From Microbulbifer sp. YPW1 (GTDB lineage: Bacteria; Pseudomonadota; Gammaproteobacteria; Pseudomonadales; Cellvibrionaceae): 64,000 bases of DNA. A program made the translations under genes and the position numbers. Location: positions 4,166,001 to 4,230,000 of the forward strand of contig NZ_CP055157.1 in the NCBI RefSeq assembly GCF_013367775.1, in the 5' to 3' direction. The notes beneath the pieces were generated by a model. That model saw only the letters and a program-made list of their open reading frames with translations. It was not told where the DNA came from and made no database searches. Below, in pieces: positions 1 to 8,603 of this stretch. Every line of letters begins with the position of its first letter. Position 1 is the stretch's first letter.

Positions 1-643
1 GCATCAGCGTGTACATAAACCAGTTAACAAAAAACAGTTCGACTGCCGCCACGCGGGCATACTGGGGCTTGTAGCCCTTGGTCGGCTTACCAGGCCGCAG
101 GCCAAACAACTTGCGCACCCACAGAATCAGGCGGCAACGCACATCCTGGTTCAGACCCATGTAGATCATCAGCATAAAGCAGAACAGCGTACTGCTCTGC
201 AGGAATACATGCGCCCCCATAAAATAGGGCCGGGGAATCGAGGTGTCACCGGAAAATAATGCTGTGACTTCCGCTTTACCCAGATACTGAATGCCAGCGT
301 CCGTCTGCGCCAGCGCAAAATTATTCTCAGCACCAATAAAGTGCAGGTACATCTCAAACCAGAACACCCAGATCAGTGATCCACCCACAAATCCCATCCA
401 GGTGCCCCGGACCTCATTGTGTTTCAACCCCCTCCACACAATGACCAATCCCAGCAGGCCGATCACAAACGCCACCGCGTATGAGATTGCCATGGGAATG
501 CCCGCATAGATGAGTGTCACCAGGTAGATGTGGGCGATCATTTTTTCCAGCACGATCCATGTCAATGCCAGAAGACCAAGATAGGGAGCACTGTAAATTC
601 GGGATTTTATTCCGGAGGGATATTCAATCGCGGCGACGGCCAT
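1..643 (-). CDS. Membrane protein, partial (C-terminus beyond left edge)
   Basis: An open frame runs from an ATG at 643 to the window edge with no stop, giving at least 213 residues. An AGAGGT ribosome site precedes the ATG. The protein begins MAVAAIEYPSGIKSR and then carries long hydrophobic stretches, for example around LGLLALTWIVLEK, AVAFVIGLLGLVIVW, GSLIWVFWFEMYLHF and LQSSTLFCFMLMIYMG, so at least four or five membrane segments are likely. I do not recognise the family. It lies downstream of the TonB-dependent receptor on the same strand, after a hairpin at 786-808, and may belong to the same uptake or catabolic island. The stretch 644-785 between them shows no gene. Confidence 0.6.
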   Translation of the reverse strand, partial: MAVAAIEYPSGIKSRIYSAPYLGLLALTWIVLEKMIAHIYLVTLIYAGIPMAISYAVAFVIGLLGLVIVWRGLKHNEVRGTWMGFVGGSLIWVFWFEMYLHFIGAENNFALAQTDAGIQYLGKAEVTALFSGDTSIPRPYFMGAHVFLQSSTLFCFMLMIYMGLNQDVRCRLILWVRKLFGLRPGKPTKGYKPQYARVAAVELFFVNWFMYTLM

Positions 644-785
644 TGTCGTTACCTCTTTATCTTTTTACTTATTTTCTAATTTTTCTTAGCGCTATCAGGT
701 CATAGCCACTGCATGTGTTTTTATTTTGCGCAGTATCTCAATGAGCCAAAGCCGCTAAAGCGCACTGTCTTTCTATACGTGAAAC

Positions 786-808
786 GCCCGCGACACAAGG
801 TCGCGGGC
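786..808 (-). terminator. Hairpin after the receptor gene
   Basis: A perfect 9-bp stem (GCCCGCGAC with GTCGCGGGC) closes a 5-nt loop just after the receptor stop codon. Only a short GTTT tail follows on the minus strand, so it is a moderate terminator candidate. Confidence 0.5.
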
Positions 809-819
809 GGCCATTTTCA

Positions 820-3423
820 TCAGAAGTTATAGCTGACCCGCAGGCCCGCTGTGCGCGGTTCCGGCAAGAAGAGCTCAACGGTCTGCGGTGTGATAGCCCC
901 GCCCGGCAGGAAGCCGTAATCCACGTTGCTCAGACCGAACTTGACCTTGTCGTCATCCAGAAGGTTATCGACGTAGAACACCAGGTCGAGGCTGTCGAAC
1001 CGCACCCCACCCTGGAAATCCACCAGCCAATAGGACGGCAGCCAGGCGTTGTTGCCGCGATCCAGGTAACGCTTGGATTCATAACTGCCGATCAGCTCGG
1101 TGAAGTAGCCCGCGCCAGTGGCGAATTCACCGTCGTAGCGGATAGACAACAGCCCGGCGTGTTCGGCGGAGTTCAGGAACTGCGTGCCGGAATAGTCACC
1201 ATCCTCGGTCTGAGTCCACAGTTTGTCGAACGAACTGACGTTACCCACATCGCCTATTGTGAAGTCCTGAACCTCGGTATCGCTCAACACGTAGCTGGCG
1301 CCGAAGGTCCAGTTGGCGGACGGGCGGTAGATCGCGCTCAGCTCCATACCGCGCAGTTCACTCTCCCCTGCGTTGGCAACCGCGGCATTGGTAGTACCGG
1401 TCTGCGGGTCCGTCACAAAATGGGAGATCTGCTGATTGCTGTAATCGTACAGGTAGAAGGCACCGTTCAACTGCAGGCGGTTGTTCAGCAGATTGCTCTT
1501 GAAGCCGGTCTCGTATACCGACAGTTCTTCAGGCTTGTAATCACCACTTGAGATGTCGCCATTGCCATCGGCTGTGGACATACCGCCGGGCTTGAAGCCT
1601 TCCGCGTAGGAGGCATACACCATCAGGTTGTCCATCATCTGCCAGTCCAGGCCTACCCGCGGCACAAAGGAACTGTCTGTGCGGGCGTACGTCTGGTACT
1701 CAGCCGTCGTTGGCATGAACGTCATCGGGTCCAATACCGGGATACCCATCAGGCCATTGAATTGCGTACTCAGCGGCAAGCTGACGTATTCAATATCCTC
1801 TTCAAGGTAGCGCCCTTCCGCCGTCAAACGCCAGTTGTCCGCGAAGTTGTAGTTGATGGAGAATGCGAGAGACACGTGGTCAGTATCACGAGTCATGGGA
1901 ATGGGCAGAGGTGTAGGACCCGTCTGGTGATTCACCAGGCCAAATCCACCCATCCACTGATCGAGGTACGCATCCCAGAATTCTTTACTGACACCGTCGC
2001 GCAGCCACCACTGCTGATCCATGACGGCGTCCATGGTCTCTGTCCAGTAGAGCGCACTGGCAAGCCAATCCACCTTGCCTGCAGTGCCGGTCAAACGAAA
2101 TTCCTGACTGAACTGCTCGACATCGAAGCTGGTGTTACTGTTGGCGTTCACACCGTACTGGGTGTAATCGCCAGGGAAGCCCGGGGGAATAAACATCCCG
2201 GAACCCGGCCCCAGCGTCTCAACCGTGAAATTGGTGCGATCAAAGTCTGACTCCGTCTGGGAGTCGTTGTAATGAACGCCGGTCAGTGACAGGAATTCAA
2301 TGTTGCTGAGATTGTATTTCAGCTCCAGCGTAGAGCTCACAGCGCGCACTTCGGTACCCGCAAAGTCTTTGCCGGTCAGCGGATTGGGAGAGAGATCGAT
2401 CTCGCTTTCGCTCGCGCTACCCAGCTCGCCCACGAGCACGGCACCACAGGCCGCAGGCTGTCCAATCAAATAGCCGTAAGCCGGTGCGGATGCGCAATCT
2501 GCTGCAGTGGTCCCGGTGCCTGCCAGCGGACGAATTTCCGCATTGGGACCAACCGACCCCATCAGGGAAAAATCACCAGGAGCGGAGCCGGTGTGCAGGA
2601 CAGCGTGGCGCTGCACCACTGGGCGCTGGGAATATTCGGCCTCGCTGTACTCACTGCGCCAGTAGGCTGAAAAATCATTATTCGGCGTCCAGTAAACCGC
2701 CGCAGCAATCCCGTCAGAATCAACCGAGCCCAGGTCACCGCCGGTATTGGGGTTCTGGTAGAAGCCGTCGAACTCGGTTCTGGCCACATTCATTGACGCG
2801 GCAAGTACCCCAGGCACGATCGGCAGACTGCCACTGGCCTGGAATTTGTTGTAGCCGGCATCGGTAACGTCCATGGACAAGCGGGTTTCCACCGTATCGC
2901 CAGGGCGCTTGGTGATGTAATTGACCGCACCGGCAAAGGCAGAGCGGCCGTACACCGCACTTTGCGGCCCCTTGACCACCTCGACCCGCTCAAGGTCGAA
3001 CAGGTCCATATTCGGCCCATTGCCGCTACCGCCCGTGGTCATGGATTCCGAAGACACATCCACACCATCAACCAGCAGCGCCACGTTGGAACGACCGCGG
3101 GTACTGGAAAGTCCGCGCAGGGATATCCGGGTATCGTTGGGCATCAGGCCGGTTTCGAAATCTAGCCCGGCAGTGTAGCGGGCAACATCTTCCAGTGCCG
3201 CTATGCCCTTTTCTTCCAGCTGTGCTGCGGTCAGAACGTCCACAGCCACCGGTACGGTTTGCAATGACTCTGCGCGCTTACGCGCCGTCACTACGACTTC
3301 TTCAATCGCAAAGTTATCGCCGCGTAGCGCTTCGACTTCCCGATCCTTATCACTTTGTGCCACAGCGCCCTGCACAGCAACGCAGGTGGCGACAGCGAGA
3401 GAGAGTTGGTTCTTGGTAAACAT
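820..3423 (-). CDS. TonB-dependent outer-membrane receptor
   Basis: The product is an outer-membrane beta-barrel that would import a large ligand using TonB energy. The chosen start (3423) follows a GGAGG site and gives 867 residues beginning with a signal peptide (MFTKNQLSLAVATCVAVQG, cut near AQS); a frame extension to 3522 lacks these properties. The TonB-box/plug entry reads EEVVVTARKRAESLQTVPVA at about residues 40-60, the plug follows (LRGLSSTRGRSNVALLVDGV), and the barrel ends in LRVSYNF with the terminal Phe typical of outer-membrane proteins. Ligand cannot be read from sequence. Its promoter region shares the GATATA/TATAAC motif found elsewhere in the island, which suggests co-regulation and a role in taking up the island's substrate, possibly a tetrapyrrole. 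A siderophore or carbohydrate receptor remains possible. Confidence 0.93.
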   Translation of the reverse strand: MFTKNQLSLAVATCVAVQGAVAQSDKDREVEALRGDNFAIEEVVVTARKRAESLQTVPVAVDVLTAAQLEEKGIAALEDVARYTAGLDFETGLMPNDTRISLRGLSSTRGRSNVALLVDGVDVSSESMTTGGSGNGPNMDLFDLERVEVVKGPQSAVYGRSAFAGAVNYITKRPGDTVETRLSMDVTDAGYNKFQASGSLPIVPGVLAASMNVARTEFDGFYQNPNTGGDLGSVDSDGIAAAVYWTPNNDFSAYWRSEYSEAEYSQRPVVQRHAVLHTGSAPGDFSLMGSVGPNAEIRPLAGTGTTAADCASAPAYGYLIGQPAACGAVLVGELGSASESEIDLSPNPLTGKDFAGTEVRAVSSTLELKYNLSNIEFLSLTGVHYNDSQTESDFDRTNFTVETLGPGSGMFIPPGFPGDYTQYGVNANSNTSFDVEQFSQEFRLTGTAGKVDWLASALYWTETMDAVMDQQWWLRDGVSKEFWDAYLDQWMGGFGLVNHQTGPTPLPIPMTRDTDHVSLAFSINYNFADNWRLTAEGRYLEEDIEYVSLPLSTQFNGLMGIPVLDPMTFMPTTAEYQTYARTDSSFVPRVGLDWQMMDNLMVYASYAEGFKPGGMSTADGNGDISSGDYKPEELSVYETGFKSNLLNNRLQLNGAFYLYDYSNQQISHFVTDPQTGTTNAAVANAGESELRGMELSAIYRPSANWTFGASYVLSDTEVQDFTIGDVGNVSSFDKLWTQTEDGDYSGTQFLNSAEHAGLLSIRYDGEFATGAGYFTELIGSYESKRYLDRGNNAWLPSYWLVDFQGGVRFDSLDLVFYVDNLLDDDKVKFGLSNVDYGFLPGGAITPQTVELFLPEPRTAGLRVSYNF

Positions 3424-3536
3424 GGCCCCTCCAATATTTTTTATTCGATTACCGCTAGTCACCTGGCAAATCGGATACAGCTTCGATCGGCCATCCATTC
3501 GCGAGCGCCGGATGGCGATCACTGAAAAGACATTAT

Positions 3537-3552
3537 GTTATACTTTTATATC
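3537..3552. promoter_or_regulatory. AT-rich operator-like site upstream of the receptor
   Basis: GTTATACTTTTATATC is a near-palindrome of the form GTTATA-N4-TATATC. On the minus strand it sits between a TTGAAA and a CATAAT-like element, so it would overlap the receptor promoter. The same pattern occurs at 23059-23074 and, inverted, at 35481-35496. Confidence 0.45.
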
Positions 3553-3660
3553 TTTTCAAGATTTTTTTGAGCTTGCTGATCCAAAATACAATCTGCCGCG
3601 TACACTGCCCCGTTATGGCCCCAGTTTTGGCTTTCTTTCACCAATTTTGCGCACCATTAT

Positions 3661-4437
3661 CTAGAACTCTTCCAGCAAACGGCCCTTCCCCGTAATGCGA
3701 TCGTCAATGCCACAGGCCCGCAATGCATGCCAGACTGTTGCAATATTGATCGGGATCAGGGGTTTCTGGAGGCAGTGCTCCAGCGTCGGGAATAGATCGA
3801 GGGTAGAGAGGTTGGTACCGCATTGAATGATCGCGTCAACATCATCGCCATCAACTTCCTTCACAGCATCTATGACGTTCGGGATCGAGGTTTCTGCAAT
3901 TGCGGTAGCGGACGGCCGGTTCATTCCCTTGACCTTGACCACCTCGAAACCGATATCTGAGAAGAAACGGCGGACGTTATCGTCCCCAACCTGGGGGTAC
4001 GGCGTGATCACCGAAATGCGCTTGGCGCCGAAGCAGTTTAACGCGTCTTTGGTAGCCCCGGCGCCGGTTGTAAGCCCCAGGTCGCCAATCTGGTCGCGAA
4101 TCTCCCGCTCGAACGCGATATTCCCTTCCAGCCCACCCCAGAAAGTTTCCGCCGACATGCCCAACATGATGTGGGATACCTTGGCCGAAAGAATGTTACG
4201 AATTGATACAGGAATCTCGCCGCGCATGATGTCGAGGAAGCGCTCGAACACGGTGTTTTCGTCATCTCCACTGCGGGAGACCTCATCGGACCAGTTGCGC
4301 AACTCGATCCAGAAGCGAGAGGGATGCCAGGTCACGCCGTCTAGACGTAACTGCTGCAGGTCGTACTCGACCCCGGTGTTGGTGGAGGGAATGATGACGC
4401 CGATCTGCGCTCGGCGGGCGATTTGATAATTATCCAT
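3661..4437 (-). CDS. Maleate isomerase / Asp-Glu racemase-like protein A
   Basis: This 258-residue protein belongs to the Asp/Glu/hydantoin racemase superfamily in the maleate cis-trans isomerase/arylmalonate decarboxylase branch. It has the family start (IGVIIPSTNTGVEYD, residues 12-26) and the second active-site loop IIQCGTNLST with Cys206. The first-loop cysteine normally seen in maleate isomerases is missing: the equivalent segment is GMSAETFWGG (93-102). One cysteine only, in the second loop, resembles arylmalonate decarboxylase more than maleate isomerase, so the reaction may be decarboxylation or a one-base isomerisation of a substituted maleate. It is about 40-45% similar by eye to the paralogue at 5771-6604. 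It has its own Fnr-type promoter (4492-4505) although it lies at the end of the operon. Confidence 0.8.
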   Translation of the reverse strand: MDNYQIARRAQIGVIIPSTNTGVEYDLQQLRLDGVTWHPSRFWIELRNWSDEVSRSGDDENTVFERFLDIMRGEIPVSIRNILSAKVSHIMLGMSAETFWGGLEGNIAFEREIRDQIGDLGLTTGAGATKDALNCFGAKRISVITPYPQVGDDNVRRFFSDIGFEVVKVKGMNRPSATAIAETSIPNVIDAVKEVDGDDVDAIIQCGTNLSTLDLFPTLEHCLQKPLIPINIATVWHALRACGIDDRITGKGRLLEEF

Positions 4438-4463
4438 ATTGACTCCCGGATGTACTTCCAGAA

Positions 4464-4505
4464 GTTATACCGGCCCCTCAGGGGGGCCGGCATGACAATT
4501 ATCAA
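4464..4505 (-). promoter_or_regulatory. Fnr-type box with -10 element
   Basis: ATGACAATTATCAA (4492-4505) matches the Fnr/Anr pattern TTGAY-N4-RTCAA with one end mismatch. On the minus strand a TATAAC hexamer (4464-4469) lies about 31-32 bp downstream of its centre, the spacing of a class II activator site at -41.5. The start codon at 4437 follows. Confidence 0.6.
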
Positions 4506-4510
4506 GAATC

Positions 4511-5719
4511 TCAGGTGACCGCTTGCGAAGAGACAGGCTCTGCAGTCTCTGCCCGCGGAGTGCGTAACATAAAGGCGATCAACAGCAGCAACCCCATCAG
4601 GGCTGCGCCAAGGTAGTAAGGGGAATGGACACCAATACCCGCAAAGGCTGCGCCGGTCAGCGCCGTACCCAGCCCCCGCCCCAGGGTACCCAGTGCATTG
4701 TAAACCCCCATCACGGCCCCCCGATTACCGGCCACCGCTTCCTTCGAGGTCAGTGACTGCATCGAGGTCAACACCAGCGCCGCACCCACCGCCTGCGCCA
4801 CCAGCGCTGCCGCTACCGCGGGCACACTCGCAATTGAGCCCGCCAGGGTCACCAGAATCACGGAGATACCAAATACCACGGCACCGGCCCGCATCAGGCG
4901 GCGCTCACCGAAGGCGCGGGTCAGCGGCCCGATAAGCCCGCCCTGCACGATCACCATGGCAATGCCTGCGGCCAGCAGTACCGGCACCAGGTCCTTGGGC
5001 CCGTGGGCAATGTCCGTGGCATCCGCCCAGATGGGGAACACCGACTCGACAAACCCCGCGGCCAGGTTGTACACCAGAACCGCTGCCAGCAACAGGCAGA
5101 GACTGCGCCGGCCCCCAATCCATGACAGCACTTCCTTCGAGGACGGCGCAGAGCGAGGTTGATCTCCGCCGTCAGGCAGACTTTCCTTCAGGAAAAATAT
5201 CACCACTAGCAGTGCAGCCAGGGACAAACAGCCGGACACCATCGCCGGCAATTGCAGATTGGCATCGGCGAAGCTGTCTCCCGCGAGATAGCCCCCCAGA
5301 GCGGGGCCGACGATGAAACTGATCCCGAACGCCGCCCCCAACATACCCATGGCCTTGGCGCGGTCCTGTTCGGTGGTCACGTCGGCCACATAGGCCTGGG
5401 CAACCGACAGGTTTCCGGCCATCAAGCCACTGAACAGCCTGGACACCGCCACCATCCATACAGCGGTGGCAAACCCCAACAGGACGTAGCCGAAAACGGC
5501 ACCGGCAAGGCTGATCATCAGGATCGGCTTGCGCCCGTAACGGTCACTGAGACGCCCCCACACCGGGGTGGAAAAAAACATCCCGATCACATACAGCGCC
5601 ATACAGAAGGTCGCCATACCGGGGCTCGCCCCCAGCTGCAGCGCGTAATACGCGAGGATCGGCAACATGATGGCAAAGCCGATCATGTCGAGCAGAACAA
5701 TAAACACGGCGATCATCAT
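4511..5719 (-). CDS. MFS transporter
   Basis: A 402-residue major facilitator with about 12 hydrophobic segments. The MFS motif A is present after helix 2 (GRLSDRYGRKP, about residues 58-68). An AGGAGG site precedes the tandem ATGATG start. The overall look is of the TetA/DHA1 drug-proton antiporter type. It sits between two maleate-isomerase-like genes with gaps of about 50-70 bp, so it probably moves a pathway substrate or intermediate, in or out, rather than a drug; that is inference from context. A second MFS gene, of different sequence, lies at 15003. Confidence 0.85.
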   Translation of the reverse strand: MMIAVFIVLLDMIGFAIMLPILAYYALQLGASPGMATFCMALYVIGMFFSTPVWGRLSDRYGRKPILMISLAGAVFGYVLLGFATAVWMVAVSRLFSGLMAGNLSVAQAYVADVTTEQDRAKAMGMLGAAFGISFIVGPALGGYLAGDSFADANLQLPAMVSGCLSLAALLVVIFFLKESLPDGGDQPRSAPSSKEVLSWIGGRRSLCLLLAAVLVYNLAAGFVESVFPIWADATDIAHGPKDLVPVLLAAGIAMVIVQGGLIGPLTRAFGERRLMRAGAVVFGISVILVTLAGSIASVPAVAAALVAQAVGAALVLTSMQSLTSKEAVAGNRGAVMGVYNALGTLGRGLGTALTGAAFAGIGVHSPYYLGAALMGLLLLIAFMLRTPRAETAEPVSSQAVT

Positions 5720-5770
5720 GGTCGCTTCGCCTCCTGGCGATGATTAATACGGGGCCAAGGCAGGTACGGC

Positions 5771-6604
5771 TCAGTGCTCTTCCAGCAACCAGCCCATATT
5801 GTCGAAGCGATCGTGAATACCGCAGCTGCGCAGGGCGTGCCAGCAGGTGGCCACATTGATCGGCAGCACCGGTTTCTGCAGCATTTTTTCCATCGCCGGA
5901 AATACCCCCAGCGTGGAGAGATTGGTCCCCACCTGCACGATGGCATCCACATCGTCGCCGTCGATTTCGCGCACGATATCCAGCACCTGCGGCTCCGGCA
6001 CCAGCGCGATGGCATCGTGGGCGTTGGCACAGCGCAGGCCGACCAGGTGCTTGATACGGTAGCCCGCATCCTCGAAAAACAGGCGCACGTTCTTGTCCCC
6101 TACCGGCTGGTAAGGCGTCAGAATGGAAAGTGTCTTGCCCGAGCCCTCGGGCAGGCCCAGTGCATCGAGTGCCGCAATCACTGCATTGGCTCCGGTAGTC
6201 AGCCCGGTGTCTTCACCCACCAGTTGCTGGATGCGGTCCACAAACCCGTCATTGCCCTGAATCCCGCCCCAGAAGGTTTCCGCGGACATACCCATCATTA
6301 CGTGATCGGGTTTACAGGTCATCAGGCTCTCGATCGAGTCGCCGATGGTCTCGCGCAGCCGTTCCAGGAAGCGCATAAAGTTGGCATCGTCGCTGAGATC
6401 GGGGTGATCGATCATAAATCGGGTGGTATGCCAGGTAACCCCACGTGGCAACAGACGCTGGCAGTCATACTCCACCGAGGTATTGGTGGAGGGAATTACC
6501 ACGCCGATCTTGGCGCGGTGACCAATATAGTTATCGCGATGACCGTTAGTCAGCTGCGAACGCTCACGGGTTTTTGACAGATCGATCTGGGTTGGAAATG
6601 ACAT
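5771..6604 (-). CDS. Maleate isomerase / Asp-Glu racemase-like protein B
   Basis: A 277-residue paralogue of the protein at 3661-4437, sharing IGVVIPSTNTSVEYD (33-47), MGMSAETFWGG (104-114), the ITPY/LTPY region and the WHALRSCGIHDRF end. It carries an N-terminal extension of about 25 residues. Notably both canonical cysteines of the superfamily are absent: the first loop has GMSAET and the second reads IVQVGTNLST, with Val225 where protein A has Cys206. It is therefore unlikely to act by the usual two-cysteine mechanism alone. It could be a partner subunit of protein A, or use other residues. Context (amidase, FAD monooxygenase) suggests a substituted maleate or maleamate ligand. Confidence 0.78.
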   Translation of the reverse strand: MSFPTQIDLSKTRERSQLTNGHRDNYIGHRAKIGVVIPSTNTSVEYDCQRLLPRGVTWHTTRFMIDHPDLSDDANFMRFLERLRETIGDSIESLMTCKPDHVMMGMSAETFWGGIQGNDGFVDRIQQLVGEDTGLTTGANAVIAALDALGLPEGSGKTLSILTPYQPVGDKNVRLFFEDAGYRIKHLVGLRCANAHDAIALVPEPQVLDIVREIDGDDVDAIVQVGTNLSTLGVFPAMEKMLQKPVLPINVATCWHALRSCGIHDRFDNMGWLLEEH

Positions 6605-6672
6605 TCACACACTCTCCGGGCCGAAGACAGAACAGCGGAATAATCCGCTCGTATTCAGGGTTTCCTGGCGCC

Positions 6673-7887
6673 TCACTGAACCGCCAGACTCTCGCGCACG
6701 CAATTGATCATTGACCGCTCCAACAGGAAGGCCCGCGCCCGCTCCGGGTCCGCGGCGGTTTCCATCAGCATCTGCTGACGCTTGCGCTGGATATCGGGAT
6801 CGCGCGCCTCCATCAGTTTTTTGTTTTCGATGGTATGGCGCTGCACAAACTGCACCGCGAGCTCGCGGCGCTGCCGGTCATAGAGGGCAAAAGCCGCTTG
6901 CGGATCCGCGCCTTCCTGAATGACTGCGCGCAGCTTTTCTGCCAGATTGAACGCATCGTGCAGTCCACCGTTCATCCCCATGCCGCCCAGGGGATTGTTG
7001 ATATGGCAGGCATCCCCCACCAGCAACGCACGCCCCTGCACATAGGTCTCGGCCACACGCTGGTTGACCGCGTAAATACTGCGGTGGTGGACGTCGTAGT
7101 CGACACCGCGATCGTGTAAGCGCTTAAGCCGCGACTGCACAAATTCGTCGGAAAGGTAGTAGGCTTCCTCTTCGGCGCTGGCGGGAAATACTGGCACCAG
7201 TACCCGCCAGAGCTTGTCGGTGCGCAGGATTACGCACCACTCTTCCGGGTCCGACACATAGTTTACGTAGGAGAAATCCTCGAATACTTCCTCGAATGGA
7301 AAGCTGGTGCTGACCACGAGGAATTTTTCATCGTAGGTAAACCCCATAAAGCCGATGCCGGAACTTTTGCGCACCACGCTGCGCGCACCCTCGGCGCCAA
7401 TCAGGTAGCTACCCCGCAACTGCTGTTCCGCGCCGTCACTGCTTACGGTTGCGGTGACGCCGTCGGCGTCCTGCGCATAACGCAGCAGCTCGCAGCCGAA
7501 GCGCACTTCCGCGCAGTCGTAGTCTTGCAGAGCCTCACACACAAAACGGGTCAGCTCGTACTGTTCCAGTTGCAGGCGGAAAGGAAACCGGGTTTCGTCG
7601 GCAATCTGTGCCATATCGAAAGTGGCCACTTCTCCGGTAGCGCGATCCCGATACTGGTAGCGGTCGGCATGGAGCCCGCGCGCGAGCATTTTTTCGATAA
7701 TTCCATCACCCAGATCCGCGATCATTTCCAACGACGGCGGGTGAAAAGTTGAGGCGCGCAGATCAATGGGGAGACTTTCGCATTTTTCCAACAGCCGCAC
7801 AGGAATACCCTGCTTGGCAAGCGACAGAGCCAGCACGCAGCCACTAGGGCCGGCACCAGCGATAATCACAGGTTGCTGTGTAGACAT
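6673..7887 (-). CDS. FAD-dependent (group A) monooxygenase
   Basis: A 404-residue single-component flavoprotein hydroxylase of the PHBH fold. The N-terminal dinucleotide motif GAGPSG is at 11-16, the central DG-type motif appears as IGAEGARSVVRK, and the FAD-ribityl GD motif is GDACHINNPLGGMGMNGG at about residue 295. NAD(P)H-driven hydroxylation of an aromatic or heteroaromatic ring (here possibly a pyrrole-derived ring) is the family role. It lies between the isochorismatase-like amidase and maleate-isomerase-like protein B with gaps of 46 and 68 bp, so it is in the same operon. The arrangement recalls nicotinate nicC clusters, but no dihydroxypyridine dioxygenase is present. Confidence 0.88.
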   Translation of the reverse strand: MSTQQPVIIAGAGPSGCVLALSLAKQGIPVRLLEKCESLPIDLRASTFHPPSLEMIADLGDGIIEKMLARGLHADRYQYRDRATGEVATFDMAQIADETRFPFRLQLEQYELTRFVCEALQDYDCAEVRFGCELLRYAQDADGVTATVSSDGAEQQLRGSYLIGAEGARSVVRKSSGIGFMGFTYDEKFLVVSTSFPFEEVFEDFSYVNYVSDPEEWCVILRTDKLWRVLVPVFPASAEEEAYYLSDEFVQSRLKRLHDRGVDYDVHHRSIYAVNQRVAETYVQGRALLVGDACHINNPLGGMGMNGGLHDAFNLAEKLRAVIQEGADPQAAFALYDRQRRELAVQFVQRHTIENKKLMEARDPDIQRKRQQMLMETAADPERARAFLLERSMINCVRESLAVQ

Positions 7888-7933
7888 AACGACTCGCCTA
7901 TCTTCAATAGTATTTCACTGACTGACGGTTTCG

Positions 7934-8554
7934 TCAGACAGTTTCAGCCCGGTTTTCAGGCTGGAATTCTGCTAACAGTCCCAACACGTCCGATAGCGCC
8001 ATTACGTCGGCGTACTTGGCATGCATATCGAATAAATTTGCCCGGTGCGCTTCTGCATTGCGGTCACCCACCGCTTCTTCTGGCACCACTACCGGAAAGT
8101 CGTACTGCAGGCCGTCCACCACCGTTGCGCGCACACAGCCACTGGTAGTGAGACCGGTGACCACCAGCGAGTCCACGCCCTGCTCCCGCAACCAGCTGTC
8201 GAGGTTGGTGCGGTGGAAACTGCTCGCCCACTGCTTGCTGATCACCGGCTCGCCGTCGCGCGGCGCCAAACGCGGGTCGATCTGTACCCACTCCGAATCT
8301 GGCGTGAGCAGGTTGAGGTGTTCGATCCTGTCGCGAAATACCCGCGCCTCGCGATCGTGGTGGTACACCACCGTGGTATACACCACCGGCAATCCCAGGG
8401 CGCGGAAGCGATCCAGCAAAACCCGGTTGGCCTCAACCACGTCAGGACAATCTGTACCGAGTGGACAGCGACTGCTGGTAAAACCCACGACCATATCCAC
8501 CAGCAGCAGCGCCGGGCGCTGGCCGAGACCGAGACTGTTTCGCTCAAGATCCAT
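7934..8554 (-). CDS. Isochorismatase-family amidohydrolase (maleamate amidase-like)
   Basis: A 206-residue cysteine hydrolase with a complete catalytic triad: Asp20 (LLVDMVVGF), Lys107 (ISKQWASSF) and Cys140 (TGLTTSGCVRATVVDG). The TTSGCVRAT signature and the KxxxSSF loop are those of the N-carbamoylsarcosine/maleamate amidohydrolase branch, which release ammonia from a linear amide. In this operon the natural reading is hydrolysis of maleamate or an alkyl-maleamate to the corresponding maleate, feeding the neighbouring maleate-isomerase-like proteins. Substrate identity is inferred from family and context only. Confidence 0.85.
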   Translation of the reverse strand: MDLERNSLGLGQRPALLLVDMVVGFTSSRCPLGTDCPDVVEANRVLLDRFRALGLPVVYTTVVYHHDREARVFRDRIEHLNLLTPDSEWVQIDPRLAPRDGEPVISKQWASSFHRTNLDSWLREQGVDSLVVTGLTTSGCVRATVVDGLQYDFPVVVPEEAVGDRNAEAHRANLFDMHAKYADVMALSDVLGLLAEFQPENRAETV

Positions 8555-8603
8555 GTTCCGCTCGCACCTTTTTTATTGGGTTTATTGGAGGCCAGTGTCT
8601 CCG

